Assembly: GCA_900552005.1 (NCBI GenBank)
Contig: URXU01000003.1
Coordinates: 1 to 64,000 of the forward strand
Length of the DNA: 64,000 bases
Source of the DNA: an uncultured Phascolarctobacterium sp.
GTDB lineage: Bacteria; Bacillota; Negativicutes; Acidaminococcales; Acidaminococcaceae
Direction of reading: 5' to 3'
The translations under genes and the position numbers were made by a program. The stretch's first letter is position 1; each line of letters begins with the position of its first letter. This document shows positions 7,656-16,338 of this stretch, piece after piece. The notes beneath the pieces are model-generated. The model did no database searches, was not told the DNA's origin, and worked only from the letters and a program-made list of their open reading frames with translations.

Positions 7656-9743
7656 ATGAAAGATGTACCAAAACTTTTTGGCAGCTTAGTATTTAACGAA
7701 ACAATCATGAAAGACAGACTGCCAACCGCAACTTATAAAGCTTTTAAAGAAGCCGTTCTGGAAGGCCGTCCGCTTAACCTGGCTATGGCTAATGTTATTG
7801 CCAATGCCATGAAAGACTGGGCTCTGGAACATGGCGCAACTCATTTTACTCACTGGTTCCAACCCATGACCGGCATTACTGCTGAAAAACATGAAAGCTT
7901 CATTGCTCCTACCGCTGAAGGCCGTGCAATTATGGACTTCTCCGGCAAAGAACTGATTCAGGGTGAGCCTGATGCATCCAGCTTCCCGTCCGGCGGCCTG
8001 CGTGCAACTTTTGAAGCTCGTGGCTATACTGCCTGGGATCCTACTTCCTATGCATTTATTAAAGATGACTGCCTGTGCATTCCTACTGCTTTCTGTTCCT
8101 ATACCGGCGAAGTTCTGGATAAGAAAACTCCGCTGCTTCGTTCCATGACCGCAGTAAGCAACGCTGCCTGCCGCATTTTAAAACTGATCGGCATTAATAC
8201 CGCCAAAGTTACCAGCACCGTAGGTCCTGAACAGGAATACTTCCTGGTAGATAAAAAAATGTGGGAAAAACGTAAAGACCTGGTTTATACCGGACGCACT
8301 CTGTTCGGTGCCAAATCTCCGCGCGGTCAGGAACTTGATGACCATTACTTCGGTATGATTAAACCGCGTGTTATGGCATTTATGAAAGAACTTGACGAAG
8401 AACTGTGGAAACTGGGCGTTCTTGCCAAAACCGAGCATAACGAAGTTGCTCCGGCACAGCACGAACTGGCACCTATCTTCACTTCCACCAACGTGGCTTC
8501 TGACCACAATCAGCTGACCATGGAATTCATGAAACGCATCGCTCTGCGTCATGGCCTTGTATGCCTGCTGCATGAAAAACCCTTCGCCGGCGTTAACGGC
8601 AGCGGCAAACATAACAACTGGTCTCTGAGCACTGCTGAAGGTCTGAACCTGCTGGATCCCGGCAAAGAACCTTATAAAAACACCCGCTTTTTACTGTTCT
8701 TGGCCGCAATTCTCAAAGCTGTTGACGAATATCAGGATCTGCTGCGTGTATCTGTAGCAAGCGCCGGCAATGATCACCGTCTGGGTGCCAACGAAGCGCC
8801 TCCGGCCATTGTTTCCGTCTTCCTGGGCACTGAACTGACCGCTATTTTGGAAGCCATTGCTGCTGATAAACCTTACGACAGCACTCCTGTTACCTATATG
8901 AAAGTAAGCGACGATACCATTCCTGCTTTACTGAAAGATAACACCGACAGAAACAGAACTTCTCCCTTTGCCTTCACCGGCAATAAATTTGAATTCCGTA
9001 TGTTAGGCAGTATGTTCTCCATTTCCGGTCCTAATATCGTATTGAATACCATTGTGGCGGAAGAACTGGATCAATTTGCTGCTAAACTGGAAAATGCCGC
9101 TGATATGGACAAAGCAATTTATGAACTGGTTAAAGAAACTTACCTGGCTCATAAACGTATTGTTTTCAACGGCAACGGCTACACCGATGCTTGGGTTGAA
9201 GAAGCTGAAAGCCGCGGACTGCTGAATCTGAAATCCACTCCTGATGCTCTGCCTTATCTGGCATCTGATAAAAATATCGCTCTGTTTGAAAAGCACAATA
9301 TCTTCACCGCAACCGAAGTTAAATCCCGTGTAGAAATTTTACTGGAAAACTACTGCACCGTACTGAAGATAGAAGCCAACACCATGCTGGAAATGCTGCA
9401 TAAAGATATTCTGCCGGCAGTAAATGCTTATGACAAAGATCTTACCGCCGCTATTTTAGATAAAAAGGCTGCCGGTATTACCGCAGGCTTTGAAAGCAAA
9501 CTGGCAGAAAAACTTTCTCTGCTGGGCAGCGACATCTATGCTGCAGCAGAAGCTCTGGAAGGCGCCTTGGCACAGGCTGATACCATTACTGACAGCGAAG
9601 CGGCAGGCAAATTCTATCATGAACATGTACTGACCGCTATGGAAGCATTGCGTGCAGCTGTCGATCCTGCTGAAGCTCTGATGGGTGAAAAATATCTGCC
9701 TTATCCCACTTACGGAGAACTGCTTTTCGGCGTTAACGACTAA
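7656..9743 (+). CDS. glnN: Type III glutamine synthetase (GSIII)
   Basis: 695 residues, the length expected of GSIII (about 700) and far longer than GSI. It makes glutamine from glutamate, ammonia and ATP in the cytoplasm. Family signatures visible: HFTHWFQPMTG near residue 70, PSGGLRATFEARGY near 110, EHNEVAPAQHELAP near 265 (metal/substrate site), and NGSGKHNNWS near 315. Start: the ATG at 7656 lies 6 bp from AGGGAGG; an upstream in-frame extension to 7587 runs through the leader terminator and is rejected. It is followed by the ammonium channel, separated by a hairpin terminator, forming an ammonia-assimilation unit. Confidence 0.96.
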   Translation: MKDVPKLFGSLVFNETIMKDRLPTATYKAFKEAVLEGRPLNLAMANVIANAMKDWALEHGATHFTHWFQPMTGITAEKHESFIAPTAEGRAIMDFSGKELIQGEPDASSFPSGGLRATFEARGYTAWDPTSYAFIKDDCLCIPTAFCSYTGEVLDKKTPLLRSMTAVSNAACRILKLIGINTAKVTSTVGPEQEYFLVDKKMWEKRKDLVYTGRTLFGAKSPRGQELDDHYFGMIKPRVMAFMKELDEELWKLGVLAKTEHNEVAPAQHELAPIFTSTNVASDHNQLTMEFMKRIALRHGLVCLLHEKPFAGVNGSGKHNNWSLSTAEGLNLLDPGKEPYKNTRFLLFLAAILKAVDEYQDLLRVSVASAGNDHRLGANEAPPAIVSVFLGTELTAILEAIAADKPYDSTPVTYMKVSDDTIPALLKDNTDRNRTSPFAFTGNKFEFRMLGSMFSISGPNIVLNTIVAEELDQFAAKLENAADMDKAIYELVKETYLAHKRIVFNGNGYTDAWVEEAESRGLLNLKSTPDALPYLASDKNIALFEKHNIFTATEVKSRVEILLENYCTVLKIEANTMLEMLHKDILPAVNAYDKDLTAAILDKKAAGITAGFESKLAEKLSLLGSDIYAAAEALEGALAQADTITDSEAAGKFYHEHVLTAMEALRAAVDPAEALMGEKYLPYPTYGELLFGVND

Positions 9744-9771
9744 TAAAAAATTCATAATGTTTTCGCACAAT

Positions 9772-9807
9772 GAGGTGCATCCCAAGGGATGTACCTCTCT
9801 TTTTTTA
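9772..9807 (+). terminator. Rho-independent terminator between glnN and amt
   Basis: Arms GAGGTGCATCCC / GGGATGTACCTC with one mismatch and a 2-nt loop, followed by a run of Ts. It would reduce but may not abolish readthrough into amt. Confidence 0.8.
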
Positions 9808-9836
9808 TAAATTATTTTTTGAGGGGGATTTTTATA

Positions 9837-11519
9837 ATGTATTCTGCAACAGACACAATCTGGGTTCTTATCGGCGCCTTCATGGTCTTTTCCATGCAGC
9901 CCGGTTTTGCCATGGTAGAGACTGGCTTTACCAGGGCTAAAAACGCCGGCAACATCGTCATGAAAAACTTCATGGACCTTGCGCTGGGTTCCATCGTTTT
10001 CTGGGTTATCGGCTTTGGTTTAATGTTTGGCAAAGATATCAGCGGCATCATCGGCCTGCCTGATTTCTTCATTTTAAATGATTATGGTTCTACTTTCCCG
10101 TCCATGGCCTTTATTATTTTCCAAACTGTTTTCTGCGCTACGGCTGCAACAATAGTTTCCGGCGCCATGGCTGAACGTACAAAATTTTCCGTGTACTGCA
10201 TTTACAGTATCATCATCAGCGCTTTGATTTATCCAGTATCCGGTCACTGGATCTGGGGCGGCGGCTGGCTTTCCCAATTGGGCTTCCATGATTTTGCCGG
10301 TTCTACCGCTGTGCATATGGTAGGCGGTATTGCTGCTTTGATTGGTGCAAAAATTCTTGGACCCCGTATTGGCAAATATAACTCTGATGGCACGGTAAAT
10401 GCTATTCCCGGTCACAGCCTGACTCTTGGTGCTTTAGGCGTTTTCCTGCTGTGGTTCGGCTGGTTCGGCTTTAACGGCTGCTCCACCGTCTGCGCTACCG
10501 GCGATGATGCATTGATGTCCATGGCTAAAATCTTTGTTACCACCAACATGGCTGCTGCCGCAGGCGCTACTGCAACCATGTTCTATACCTGGGTACGTTA
10601 CGGCAAGCCTGATGTTTCCATGACCTTAAACGGCGCTTTGGCCGGTCTGGTAGCAATCACCGCCGGCTGCGATCTGGTAAGCATTGCCGGTGCCTTCATC
10701 ATCGGTGTGCTTGCAGGTATCCTCGTTGTAATGGCCATTGAATTCTTCGACCAAAAGCTTAAAATTGATGACCCCGTAGGCGCAATTTCCGTGCATGGTG
10801 TCTGCGGCGCCTTCGGTACTATCTGCGTAGGCCTGTTTGCTGAAAAAGACGGCTTATTCTACAGCGGCTCTGCGGATATGCTCATCACTCAAATTACCGG
10901 CGTTGTTTCAGTTGCTGTTTACGTATTCATCGCCATGACCATCATTTTCAAAATTCTTGATAAAACTATTGGTCTGAGAGTTTCTCCTCAAGAAGAAGTT
11001 GCCGGCCTGGATATGGAAGAACATGGTTTGGCAAGCAGCTATGCCGACTTCATGCCGGTAACCGAATACCTGCCTCATTCCAACTATGAAGCTTTCCAAC
11101 CTGTTGCTTACGAAAATAATCATCCTGCCAAAGGCAAGGTAAAAATGACCAAGATTGTTATTATCACTTCTCAAAATCGTTTTGAAATGCTCAAAACCGC
11201 TCTGGATAACCTGGGTGTTACCGGCATGACCGTTACCAAGGTTCTGGGCTACGGCATCCAAAAAGGCCAGACAGAAATGTACCGTGGTGCGGAAGTTGCC
11301 GCATATCTGCTGCCCAAGGTTAAGGTAGAACTGGTAGTTTCTGCACTGCCCGTACAGACGGTTATTGAAACTGCTAAAAAAGTTCTTTACACCGGCAAAT
11401 ACGGTGACGGTAAGATCTTCGTATATGACGTAGAAGACGTTGTGAAGATCCGTACCGGTGAAAGTGGATTTGACGCTCTGCAGGATCTGCCTATTGACAG
11501 CCAGCAGACTGTTAAATAA
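9837..11519 (+). CDS. amt: Ammonium transporter Amt fused to a P-II (GlnB-like) domain
   Basis: 560 residues in two parts. Residues 1 to about 395 are an Amt/Rh channel with about 11 membrane segments and family motifs such as QPGFAMVETGF near residue 20, GHWIWGGGWL near 140 and HGVCGAFGT near 320. From residue 437 a P-II signal domain follows, with the T-loop core GYGIQKGQTEMYRGAE and the C-terminal DGKIFVYDVEDVVKIRTGE. The T-loop Tyr that is uridylylated in E. coli P-II (Tyr51) is Val here, so control is probably by ATP/ADP/2-oxoglutarate binding only. Start: ATG at 9837, 7 bp after GAGGGGGA; an in-frame start at 9789 lies inside the terminator. The domain would gate its own channel according to nitrogen status. 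Confidence 0.95.
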   Translation: MYSATDTIWVLIGAFMVFSMQPGFAMVETGFTRAKNAGNIVMKNFMDLALGSIVFWVIGFGLMFGKDISGIIGLPDFFILNDYGSTFPSMAFIIFQTVFCATAATIVSGAMAERTKFSVYCIYSIIISALIYPVSGHWIWGGGWLSQLGFHDFAGSTAVHMVGGIAALIGAKILGPRIGKYNSDGTVNAIPGHSLTLGALGVFLLWFGWFGFNGCSTVCATGDDALMSMAKIFVTTNMAAAAGATATMFYTWVRYGKPDVSMTLNGALAGLVAITAGCDLVSIAGAFIIGVLAGILVVMAIEFFDQKLKIDDPVGAISVHGVCGAFGTICVGLFAEKDGLFYSGSADMLITQITGVVSVAVYVFIAMTIIFKILDKTIGLRVSPQEEVAGLDMEEHGLASSYADFMPVTEYLPHSNYEAFQPVAYENNHPAKGKVKMTKIVIITSQNRFEMLKTALDNLGVTGMTVTKVLGYGIQKGQTEMYRGAEVAAYLLPKVKVELVVSALPVQTVIETAKKVLYTGKYGDGKIFVYDVEDVVKIRTGESGFDALQDLPIDSQQTVK

Positions 11520-11535
11520 AACCTTTCCTGAAAGG

Positions 11536-11568
11536 CTGCCCGGCTCACAGAAGCCGGGCAGTTTTTTT
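11536..11568 (+). terminator. Rho-independent terminator after amt
   Basis: Perfect 10-bp GC-rich stem CTGCCCGGCT / AGCCGGGCAG with T7 following. Confidence 0.93.
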
Positions 11569-11656
11569 GTCTTTTGTTCAGCTACTTTTTGTCAGCCCGT
11601 CATATTTATGATAAGATTAAACCATAATGAAGCAAATATAATAACACGAGGTATTT

Positions 11657-12349
11657 ATGCATATTTACGCCATTGGAGATCTGCATCTTTCCGGTGAGCC
11701 TCCTGCCAAGCCAATGGAAATCTTTGGCAGTCACTGGGCCGATCACAAAAACAAGATTAAGGCAAACTGGCTGGCGTCAGTCACACCCCAAGATACCGTT
11801 ATTATCTGCGGCGATATTTCCTGGGCCCTGCAGTTAGAAGAAGCCCGTACTGACCTTGACTGGCTGGCAGCCCTGCCGGGACGCAAAATTTTACTGCGCG
11901 GCAATCATGACTATTGGTGGACCAGCTTAAAAAAAATGCAGCAGTTTACGCAGGAGCAGTTCCTGTTTTTGCAAAACAACTGCGTTATGTCTGAAAATAT
12001 CGCCATCTGCGGAACACGCGGCTGGATTTTGCCTTCCTCAGAAAATTTTACGGAAGCTGACCAGAAAATTTATCAGCGTGAAAGTATTCGTCTGGAACTT
12101 TCTCTGCAGGCCGCAGTTATTCAGAAGCCGGAAAAAATCATCTGCGTCTTTCATTATCCGCCGCTTTTTGCAGCTGACGAACACAATCTCTTTACGGATT
12201 TACTGACAAAATACCACGTCAGTCATTGTGTTTATGGTCATATTCATGGAGAAAATCATATTCTTACCTATGAAGGCTGCCGTGATGAAGTAAATTATAA
12301 ACTTGTTTCCTGCGACACCCAGCAGTTTCAGCTTTATCGCATTATCTGA
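11657..12349 (+). CDS. Metallophosphoesterase (calcineurin-like)
   Basis: 230 residues with all five metallophosphatase blocks: GDLHL near residue 7, GDISWAL near 54, GNHDYWW near 84, FHYPP near 164 and YGHIHGEN near 196. These bind a di-metal centre that hydrolyses phosphomono- or diesters. The natural substrate is unknown for this YkoQ-like subfamily. ATG at 11657 follows GAGGT. It is flanked by terminators on both sides and so appears monocistronic. Confidence 0.9.
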   Translation: MHIYAIGDLHLSGEPPAKPMEIFGSHWADHKNKIKANWLASVTPQDTVIICGDISWALQLEEARTDLDWLAALPGRKILLRGNHDYWWTSLKKMQQFTQEQFLFLQNNCVMSENIAICGTRGWILPSSENFTEADQKIYQRESIRLELSLQAAVIQKPEKIICVFHYPPLFAADEHNLFTDLLTKYHVSHCVYGHIHGENHILTYEGCRDEVNYKLVSCDTQQFQLYRII

Positions 12350-12354
12350 ACTAA

Positions 12355-12383
12355 AAAGCTCTCCGCTACGCGGAGAGCTTTTT
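12355..12383. terminator. Bidirectional rho-independent terminator
   Basis: Stem AGCTCTCCGC / GCGGAGAGCT with a 3-nt loop and A/T runs on both sides; ends the phosphoesterase gene and the pseudopilin operon. Confidence 0.9.
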
Positions 12384-12409
12384 ATTATCAGGAAGTTAAA
12401 ATTTAGAGG

Positions 12410-13303
12410 TCATATAATGTAATAAACAGATGAGAACTGCGCTACAAAGTTCTCATACTGCACAAAATCAACGGGAGCAGTAAATTCTATTTCGCCTTCA
12501 CTGAACAAAGCGCCGCCTAAAAAACAGTTATTGCCGATTCTGATACCTTTACGTGCCAGCAGCAAAGCTTGCGGCATACGTACATTATCACCAATGATAA
12601 TCTGTTCTTCTGAAAGCAAAATAATCCGATCCGTAAACTGACAGCCATTATTAATGATAATATTCCCTTCCGCAGCCAGCAGAGCTTCGCCAAAAATCTT
12701 CATACCGCTCTCAAATGTCAGGCCATGATAATCAGATAAATAATAAAACCTCCGGCACAGTCCATTGAAACGCAATGTGTCCATGGGCAATTCATTAATC
12801 GCCTGCCGGGCAAAGGCTCCTGCCTTCGGGAAATTAATTTTCCCCGTGCCTGTATACAGTGTTCCCGCAGGCAGGAAGGCGCTTCCTTTTACTGCTCTGC
12901 TGCTGATGATGCGGTATTGCCGTCCCAACTGCTGCATCTCCGGCGGCAGAGCAAAAAAACTGCGCCGCAGACACTGCGTTTCATCGCCGCACACTGCTGT
13001 AACCTGCAGGTATTTTACGCAGCTATCAGCCATCTGCTCCATTTTAGCTGTAACCAATGCCTGCACCGGTCCCGGATAAAGTTCTGCATTCATTAATTGC
13101 CGCTGCCCTGCCGCCGGCTGCGAGACACTAAGCTTTGCCAAAGCCGAAACACACAGCAGCTTGAGCTGCTCACTGCGCAGATAATGCAGCTGTCTGGCAT
13201 ATTCTCTGCCGGCAGCCAGATAAAACAACTGCGCAATCAGCAATAAAATAACAGCTGCGGCCAGAACACTGAGAGAAACACTGCCGCAGCATCTGCTATT
13301 CAT
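12410..13303 (-). CDS. Putative minor pseudopilin-like membrane protein with C-terminal beta-solenoid-like region
   Basis: 297 residues, not recognised as a defined family. The N-terminus has a short polar leader and one hydrophobic helix (about 8-30: LSVLAAAVILLLIAQLFYLA) like GspK/PilX minor pseudopilins, although a classical GF-x3-E cleavage site is absent. The C-terminal region (about 190-290) shows short repeating hydrophobic turns (NIIINNGCQFTDRIILL, IIIGDNVRMPQALLLA, GIRIGNNCFLGGALF) resembling a bactofilin or left-handed beta-solenoid. It overlaps the preceding pseudopilin gene by 8 bp and is last in the operon, the place GspK-type tip proteins often occupy. Role in the pilus tip is inferred. 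Confidence 0.6.
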   Translation of the reverse strand: MNSRCCGSVSLSVLAAAVILLLIAQLFYLAAGREYARQLHYLRSEQLKLLCVSALAKLSVSQPAAGQRQLMNAELYPGPVQALVTAKMEQMADSCVKYLQVTAVCGDETQCLRRSFFALPPEMQQLGRQYRIISSRAVKGSAFLPAGTLYTGTGKINFPKAGAFARQAINELPMDTLRFNGLCRRFYYLSDYHGLTFESGMKIFGEALLAAEGNIIINNGCQFTDRIILLSEEQIIIGDNVRMPQALLLARKGIRIGNNCFLGGALFSEGEIEFTAPVDFVQYENFVAQFSSVYYII

Positions 13304-13829
13304 CCGTACTGACGCTGCCGTTAACGCAGTAAATAAATTGCCTAAACCGCCGCTGCCGCGTTCCTTTCTTCAGGGAAAATTCTACCAGTAATGTTCTGTC
13401 GCTCACTTTGCTCACCTGCCATTCCTGCACTCTGCAATCAGGTATAAACAGCGGATTTTTTCCCTTAGTTCCCAAAGTCCGCGTCAGCTTATACAGTCCG
13501 CCATTCTCCAAGGTAAAAAAATATTGTTTGCCGGCAAACACCGTAGTACAGCTTACTTTACGTCTGCCGCGAAAATCTTTGTTAAGAATAATTCTGCTGC
13601 TGTCATAGCCCCAGTCCTTAGCTAAAACCGTCAGCATATATCTTCCCGCGTCCTGCAGCTGAATATCATCAGCCGCTTTGCGAAAATTTGCCAGTAACGG
13701 CATGGCACAGCCTGCAATTATAGCTAACAGCAGCGCCGCAGCCGCTATACTTATCTGTAGTTCCGCAAGCAAAAAGCCATGTTTATTTTTCAATGCATAC
13801 CAGGCTGCACCAAATCTCTCCCTGCTCAT
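13296..13829 (-). CDS. Pseudopilin with prepilin-type N-terminus (GspJ-like)
   Basis: About 177 residues from the ATG at 13829. The short leader ends in KHG, followed by FLLAELQISIAAAALLLAIIAG: a prepilin peptidase cleavage site (G|FxxxE) and the hydrophobic helix that packs in a pseudopilus. Length and position suggest a minor pseudopilin such as GspJ. The frame stays open upstream to 13913, but that extension would put the prepilin site too far inside, so the internal ATG is chosen. It overlaps the upstream gene by 47 bp and the downstream gene by 8 bp, implying translational coupling. Confidence 0.7.
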   Translation of the reverse strand: MSRERFGAAWYALKNKHGFLLAELQISIAAAALLLAIIAGCAMPLLANFRKAADDIQLQDAGRYMLTVLAKDWGYDSSRIILNKDFRGRRKVSCTTVFAGKQYFFTLENGGLYKLTRTLGTKGKNPLFIPDCRVQEWQVSKVSDRTLLVEFSLKKGTRQRRFRQFIYCVNGSVSTDE

Positions 13830-14079
13830 CCTGCACCTGCAGCTTTCTGACGTGTAACCCGTCATGAAATTCTTCGGTTTCCGCAATCCGCCAGCCTGCG
13901 GAAACCGTACCAAGAAAAAAAGCCTGCTGTCCCATCTGCCAGGCCTGCGAAAGCTTATTGCTGCGCTGCTGCAGGCGTATGCAGCTGCCGTAAAGCCGCA
14001 CTGCCGCCAGCAGCAGTATCCCGGCCAGTAAAAAAACTGCCGCCGTCTCTATAAGCAAAAAACCTTTACTCTCCTTCAT
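13783..14079 (-). CDS. Small pseudopilin (GspI-like)
   Basis: 98 residues beginning with a short basic leader (MKESKG) and FLLIETAAVFLLAGILLLAAVRLY, a clear type IV prepilin-like signal with Glu at +5. The remainder is short, as in GspI-type minor pseudopilins. It overlaps the preceding and following genes (14 and 47 bp), as do all members of this operon. Confidence 0.72.
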   Translation of the reverse strand: MKESKGFLLIETAAVFLLAGILLLAAVRLYGSCIRLQQRSNKLSQAWQMGQQAFFLGTVSAGWRIAETEEFHDGLHVRKLQVQDEQGEIWCSLVCIEK

Positions 14080-14572
14080 TAAAAAGTACCCGTCCCGTTA
14101 CCGGCTGAATCTCCAAAACGCAGCTGTAGGCAGCCAAATTGCGATGCCGCAAAACAATTCTGCCCGTCAGCGAGGGACTGCCGCCATCACTATACTGCAC
14201 ATAAGCCATTTCGTTATCTAAATAAACACCACCGCAGCCGGCCATTTCAAAAAATACTTTTCTGCTAAGCCTTCGGTTTATATAAAAACCATAACCGCTC
14301 TTATCCGCCATAAATTTAAGCTGCCTGCTGAAAATACCGTCGCCGAACATAGATTGCTGCTGCAGCAGTCTGATATCTGCCGCTAACATATGAGCCGCCT
14401 GCCGAACCTGTGATTTATGATAGTAACGCAGATAAGCATTGCCGCCCATACAAAGACTGCCCGCCGTTATCAGCAGCAGCAGGCTGCAGGCCAGTATTTC
14501 TGCCAGCAGGAAACCGCCGCTTTTATTCGGATGCTTTGCTGCCGCTGGAAACAACTTCCGCACCGGAAGCAT
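14066..14572 (-). CDS. Pseudopilin (GspH/ComGD-like)
   Basis: 168 residues. A basic leader of about 19 residues ends in SGG, followed by FLLAEILACSLLLLITAGSL with Glu at position +5. The downstream globular part contains RQAAHMLAADIRLLQQQ, typical of GspH/FimT proteins, and a C-terminal beta-rich tail. The ATG lies 5 bp from AAAGGA. It overlaps the major-pseudopilin gene by 50 bp in a different frame. Confidence 0.78.
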   Translation of the reverse strand: MLPVRKLFPAAAKHPNKSGGFLLAEILACSLLLLITAGSLCMGGNAYLRYYHKSQVRQAAHMLAADIRLLQQQSMFGDGIFSRQLKFMADKSGYGFYINRRLSRKVFFEMAGCGGVYLDNEMAYVQYSDGGSPSLTGRIVLRHRNLAAYSCVLEIQPVTGRVLFNEGE

Positions 14573-14918
14573 TTTTTCCTTTCAGAGTATAAGTTCGTCC
14601 GTCACTTTCCACAGCATAACTAAGGTTCTCATTAAGTGCATCTTTAAATTTGCTGCCTTTGGCCAGATATCCCCCATCCAGTTTTTCCAGACCTTCCGGC
14701 AAAACGCCATTTTCCAGCTTATACAGCTCAATAGCCTGATCAATAACCGTCAGATCATTTTTCAGCTTGGCATTTTTTACTTTCTCATTGGCTCCTTCCA
14801 AAGAAGGTACCAGCATGGTCAGCAATACGCCTAAAAGTGCCACCGCCGCCAAAATCTCAATCAGCGTAAAGCCTCCCTGTTTGCCGCTTCGCACCATTAT
14901 TTGCTCATCTCCAATCAT
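14523..14918 (-). CDS. Major pseudopilin, GspG/ComGC-like
   Basis: 131 residues. A leader of about 16 residues ends in QGG, then FTLIEILAAVALLGVLLTMLVPSL, the most canonical prepilin signal of the set. The following region (NEKVKNAKLKNDLTVIDQAIELYKLENGVLPEGLEKL) is typical of GspG major pseudopilins, where a central helix ends in a Y-x-x-x-x-G-x-(Y/L)-P turn. The ATG overlaps the stop of the gspF-like gene in an ATGA, showing translational coupling. Confidence 0.88.
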   Translation of the reverse strand: MIGDEQIMVRSGKQGGFTLIEILAAVALLGVLLTMLVPSLEGANEKVKNAKLKNDLTVIDQAIELYKLENGVLPEGLEKLDGGYLAKGSKFKDALNENLSYAVESDGRTYTLKGKNASGAEVVSSGSKASE

Positions 14919-16111
14919 TCATACTCAGGTAACGCCGTAAAAAGATCAAACAAAGGTCCCATCACCGAACATAATACCAATGCCGTTATCAGTGCCGCTG
15001 CCAGCAGCAATACCGGAGCAAAAAACTCCTTAAATCGCGCCAGTTTGGCCTGCAGATCCTGTTCAAGAATGGCCGCCGCTTCTTCCAGCATTTGCGGCAG
15101 GCAACCCGTAGCTGAACCTATATGAAGATATTCCGCAGTCAATGGTGAAAACAGCCGAGGTATTCTATCCGCAGCAGTGCCAATCTCCACCCCGCGCAGC
15201 AGCTGCCGGTGAAATAGAAAAACACTGCCTTTTTTACCAGCATCAGTATAAATGCGTCCGGCCTGAGCCACAGCATCCGTAATATTTAAGCCGCTGCCGA
15301 GCAATAACGCCAATAACCTGCAGAAGCGAATTTCCAGCACCATACCATGAATATCCTGCAGCAGCGGCAAATGCTTGAGCCAGCCGCATATAAGATTCTG
15401 CCGCTGCCAAATAATCAAGACGCACCCGACCAGCAATATCATAAATACCGGATAATACTCTGCCAACAGCCTATTGACCGTGATGGCTGCTTCAAGTAAA
15501 GCATCTGGTTTAGCCTGCATAGAAGTATAGATGCCGCCTAATTCCGGCAGAACATAAACCAGAAAAAATATGCCTACGACCGCTGCCGCTGCCAGCAAAA
15601 AAAGCGGATAGGCCGCAGACTGAATCACGAAACTCCGTAAGGCATGCTGCCCGGCATAATAGGCTGCTGCGGCAGCCAATACTCTTTGCAGCTCACCGCT
15701 GTTTTCGCCGGCAGAAGTTAAAATAACTGCCAGCTCCGGGAAAAAGTCCCGCTCCTTAGCCATAGCCGCATGAAGTGTACTGCCTGCACGCAGTTCTGCC
15801 TGCAGCTTACTGCATACAGGAACCAGTTCCTGCTCCAGCCGGCGCTGTAAAATTTCTATTCCCTGCAGCAGGGGAATACCGCTTTTTAAAATTACTGCCA
15901 GCTGCTGAAAAAATATAATGCGCTGCTTATCCGTAAATCGGCCTCTGCCGCCAAAAGCCATATGAAGCAGATTCTGCCTGGGCTTCAAAGCTATAATATA
16001 AGCATAGTCCGCTTTTAATAAAGATGCGGCTTCTTGTTTGGAAGACGCCTGCAAAGTCCCTTGATACAGCCTGCCTTCGGCATCACGCGCTCTCCACGAA
16101 TATATAAAAAT
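14915..16111 (-). CDS. GspF/PilC/ComGB-like inner-membrane platform protein, apparent ATT start
   Basis: 398 residues with two GspF domains (about 75-200 and 275-395) and three membrane segments, the platform on which a pseudopilus is assembled. The first canonical-type start in frame is a TTG at 16054, but the conserved GspF N-terminus (YSWRARDAEGRLYQG) is encoded upstream of it. Before the stop at 16124 there is no ATG, GTG or TTG; an ATT at 16111 stands 8 bp from a perfect AGGAGG and is the best start. No GspE/PilB ATPase, prepilin peptidase or secretin gene adjoins it. The protein begins a six-gene overlapping operon. Confidence 0.85.
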   Translation of the reverse strand: MFIYSWRARDAEGRLYQGTLQASSKQEAASLLKADYAYIIALKPRQNLLHMAFGGRGRFTDKQRIIFFQQLAVILKSGIPLLQGIEILQRRLEQELVPVCSKLQAELRAGSTLHAAMAKERDFFPELAVILTSAGENSGELQRVLAAAAAYYAGQHALRSFVIQSAAYPLFLLAAAAVVGIFFLVYVLPELGGIYTSMQAKPDALLEAAITVNRLLAEYYPVFMILLVGCVLIIWQRQNLICGWLKHLPLLQDIHGMVLEIRFCRLLALLLGSGLNITDAVAQAGRIYTDAGKKGSVFLFHRQLLRGVEIGTAADRIPRLFSPLTAEYLHIGSATGCLPQMLEEAAAILEQDLQAKLARFKEFFAPVLLLAAALITALVLCSVMGPLFDLFTALPEYE

Positions 16112-16245
16112 TCTTATCCCCTCCTATCCGCTATAAGCATTCCACAGTCATCCTTTTTTACCTTTGCCGTACTGCCACAACTGTGAATAAACCTTGTCCA
16201 AACGGTGAATACTGTTTTGGCCCGTACCTGAGCACCCGTCATTGC

Positions 16246-16274
16246 TTGACACTGCCGCGGCAGGCTTTTATACT
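16246..16274 (+). promoter_or_regulatory. Sigma70 promoter with palindromic operator in the spacer
   Basis: TTGACA at 16246-16251, 17-bp spacer, TATACT at 16269-16274, upstream of the secreted-protein gene at 16339. The spacer starts with a perfect 12-bp palindrome CTGCCGCGGCAG (16252-16263), where a bound repressor would block polymerase. Nothing else is seen in 16125-16245. Confidence 0.75.
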
Positions 16275-16338
16275 AATAATTGAAATGTAAAGATACAGCT
16301 TCCTATTTTGTTATCATCAATAAAGGTTATGGTATATT

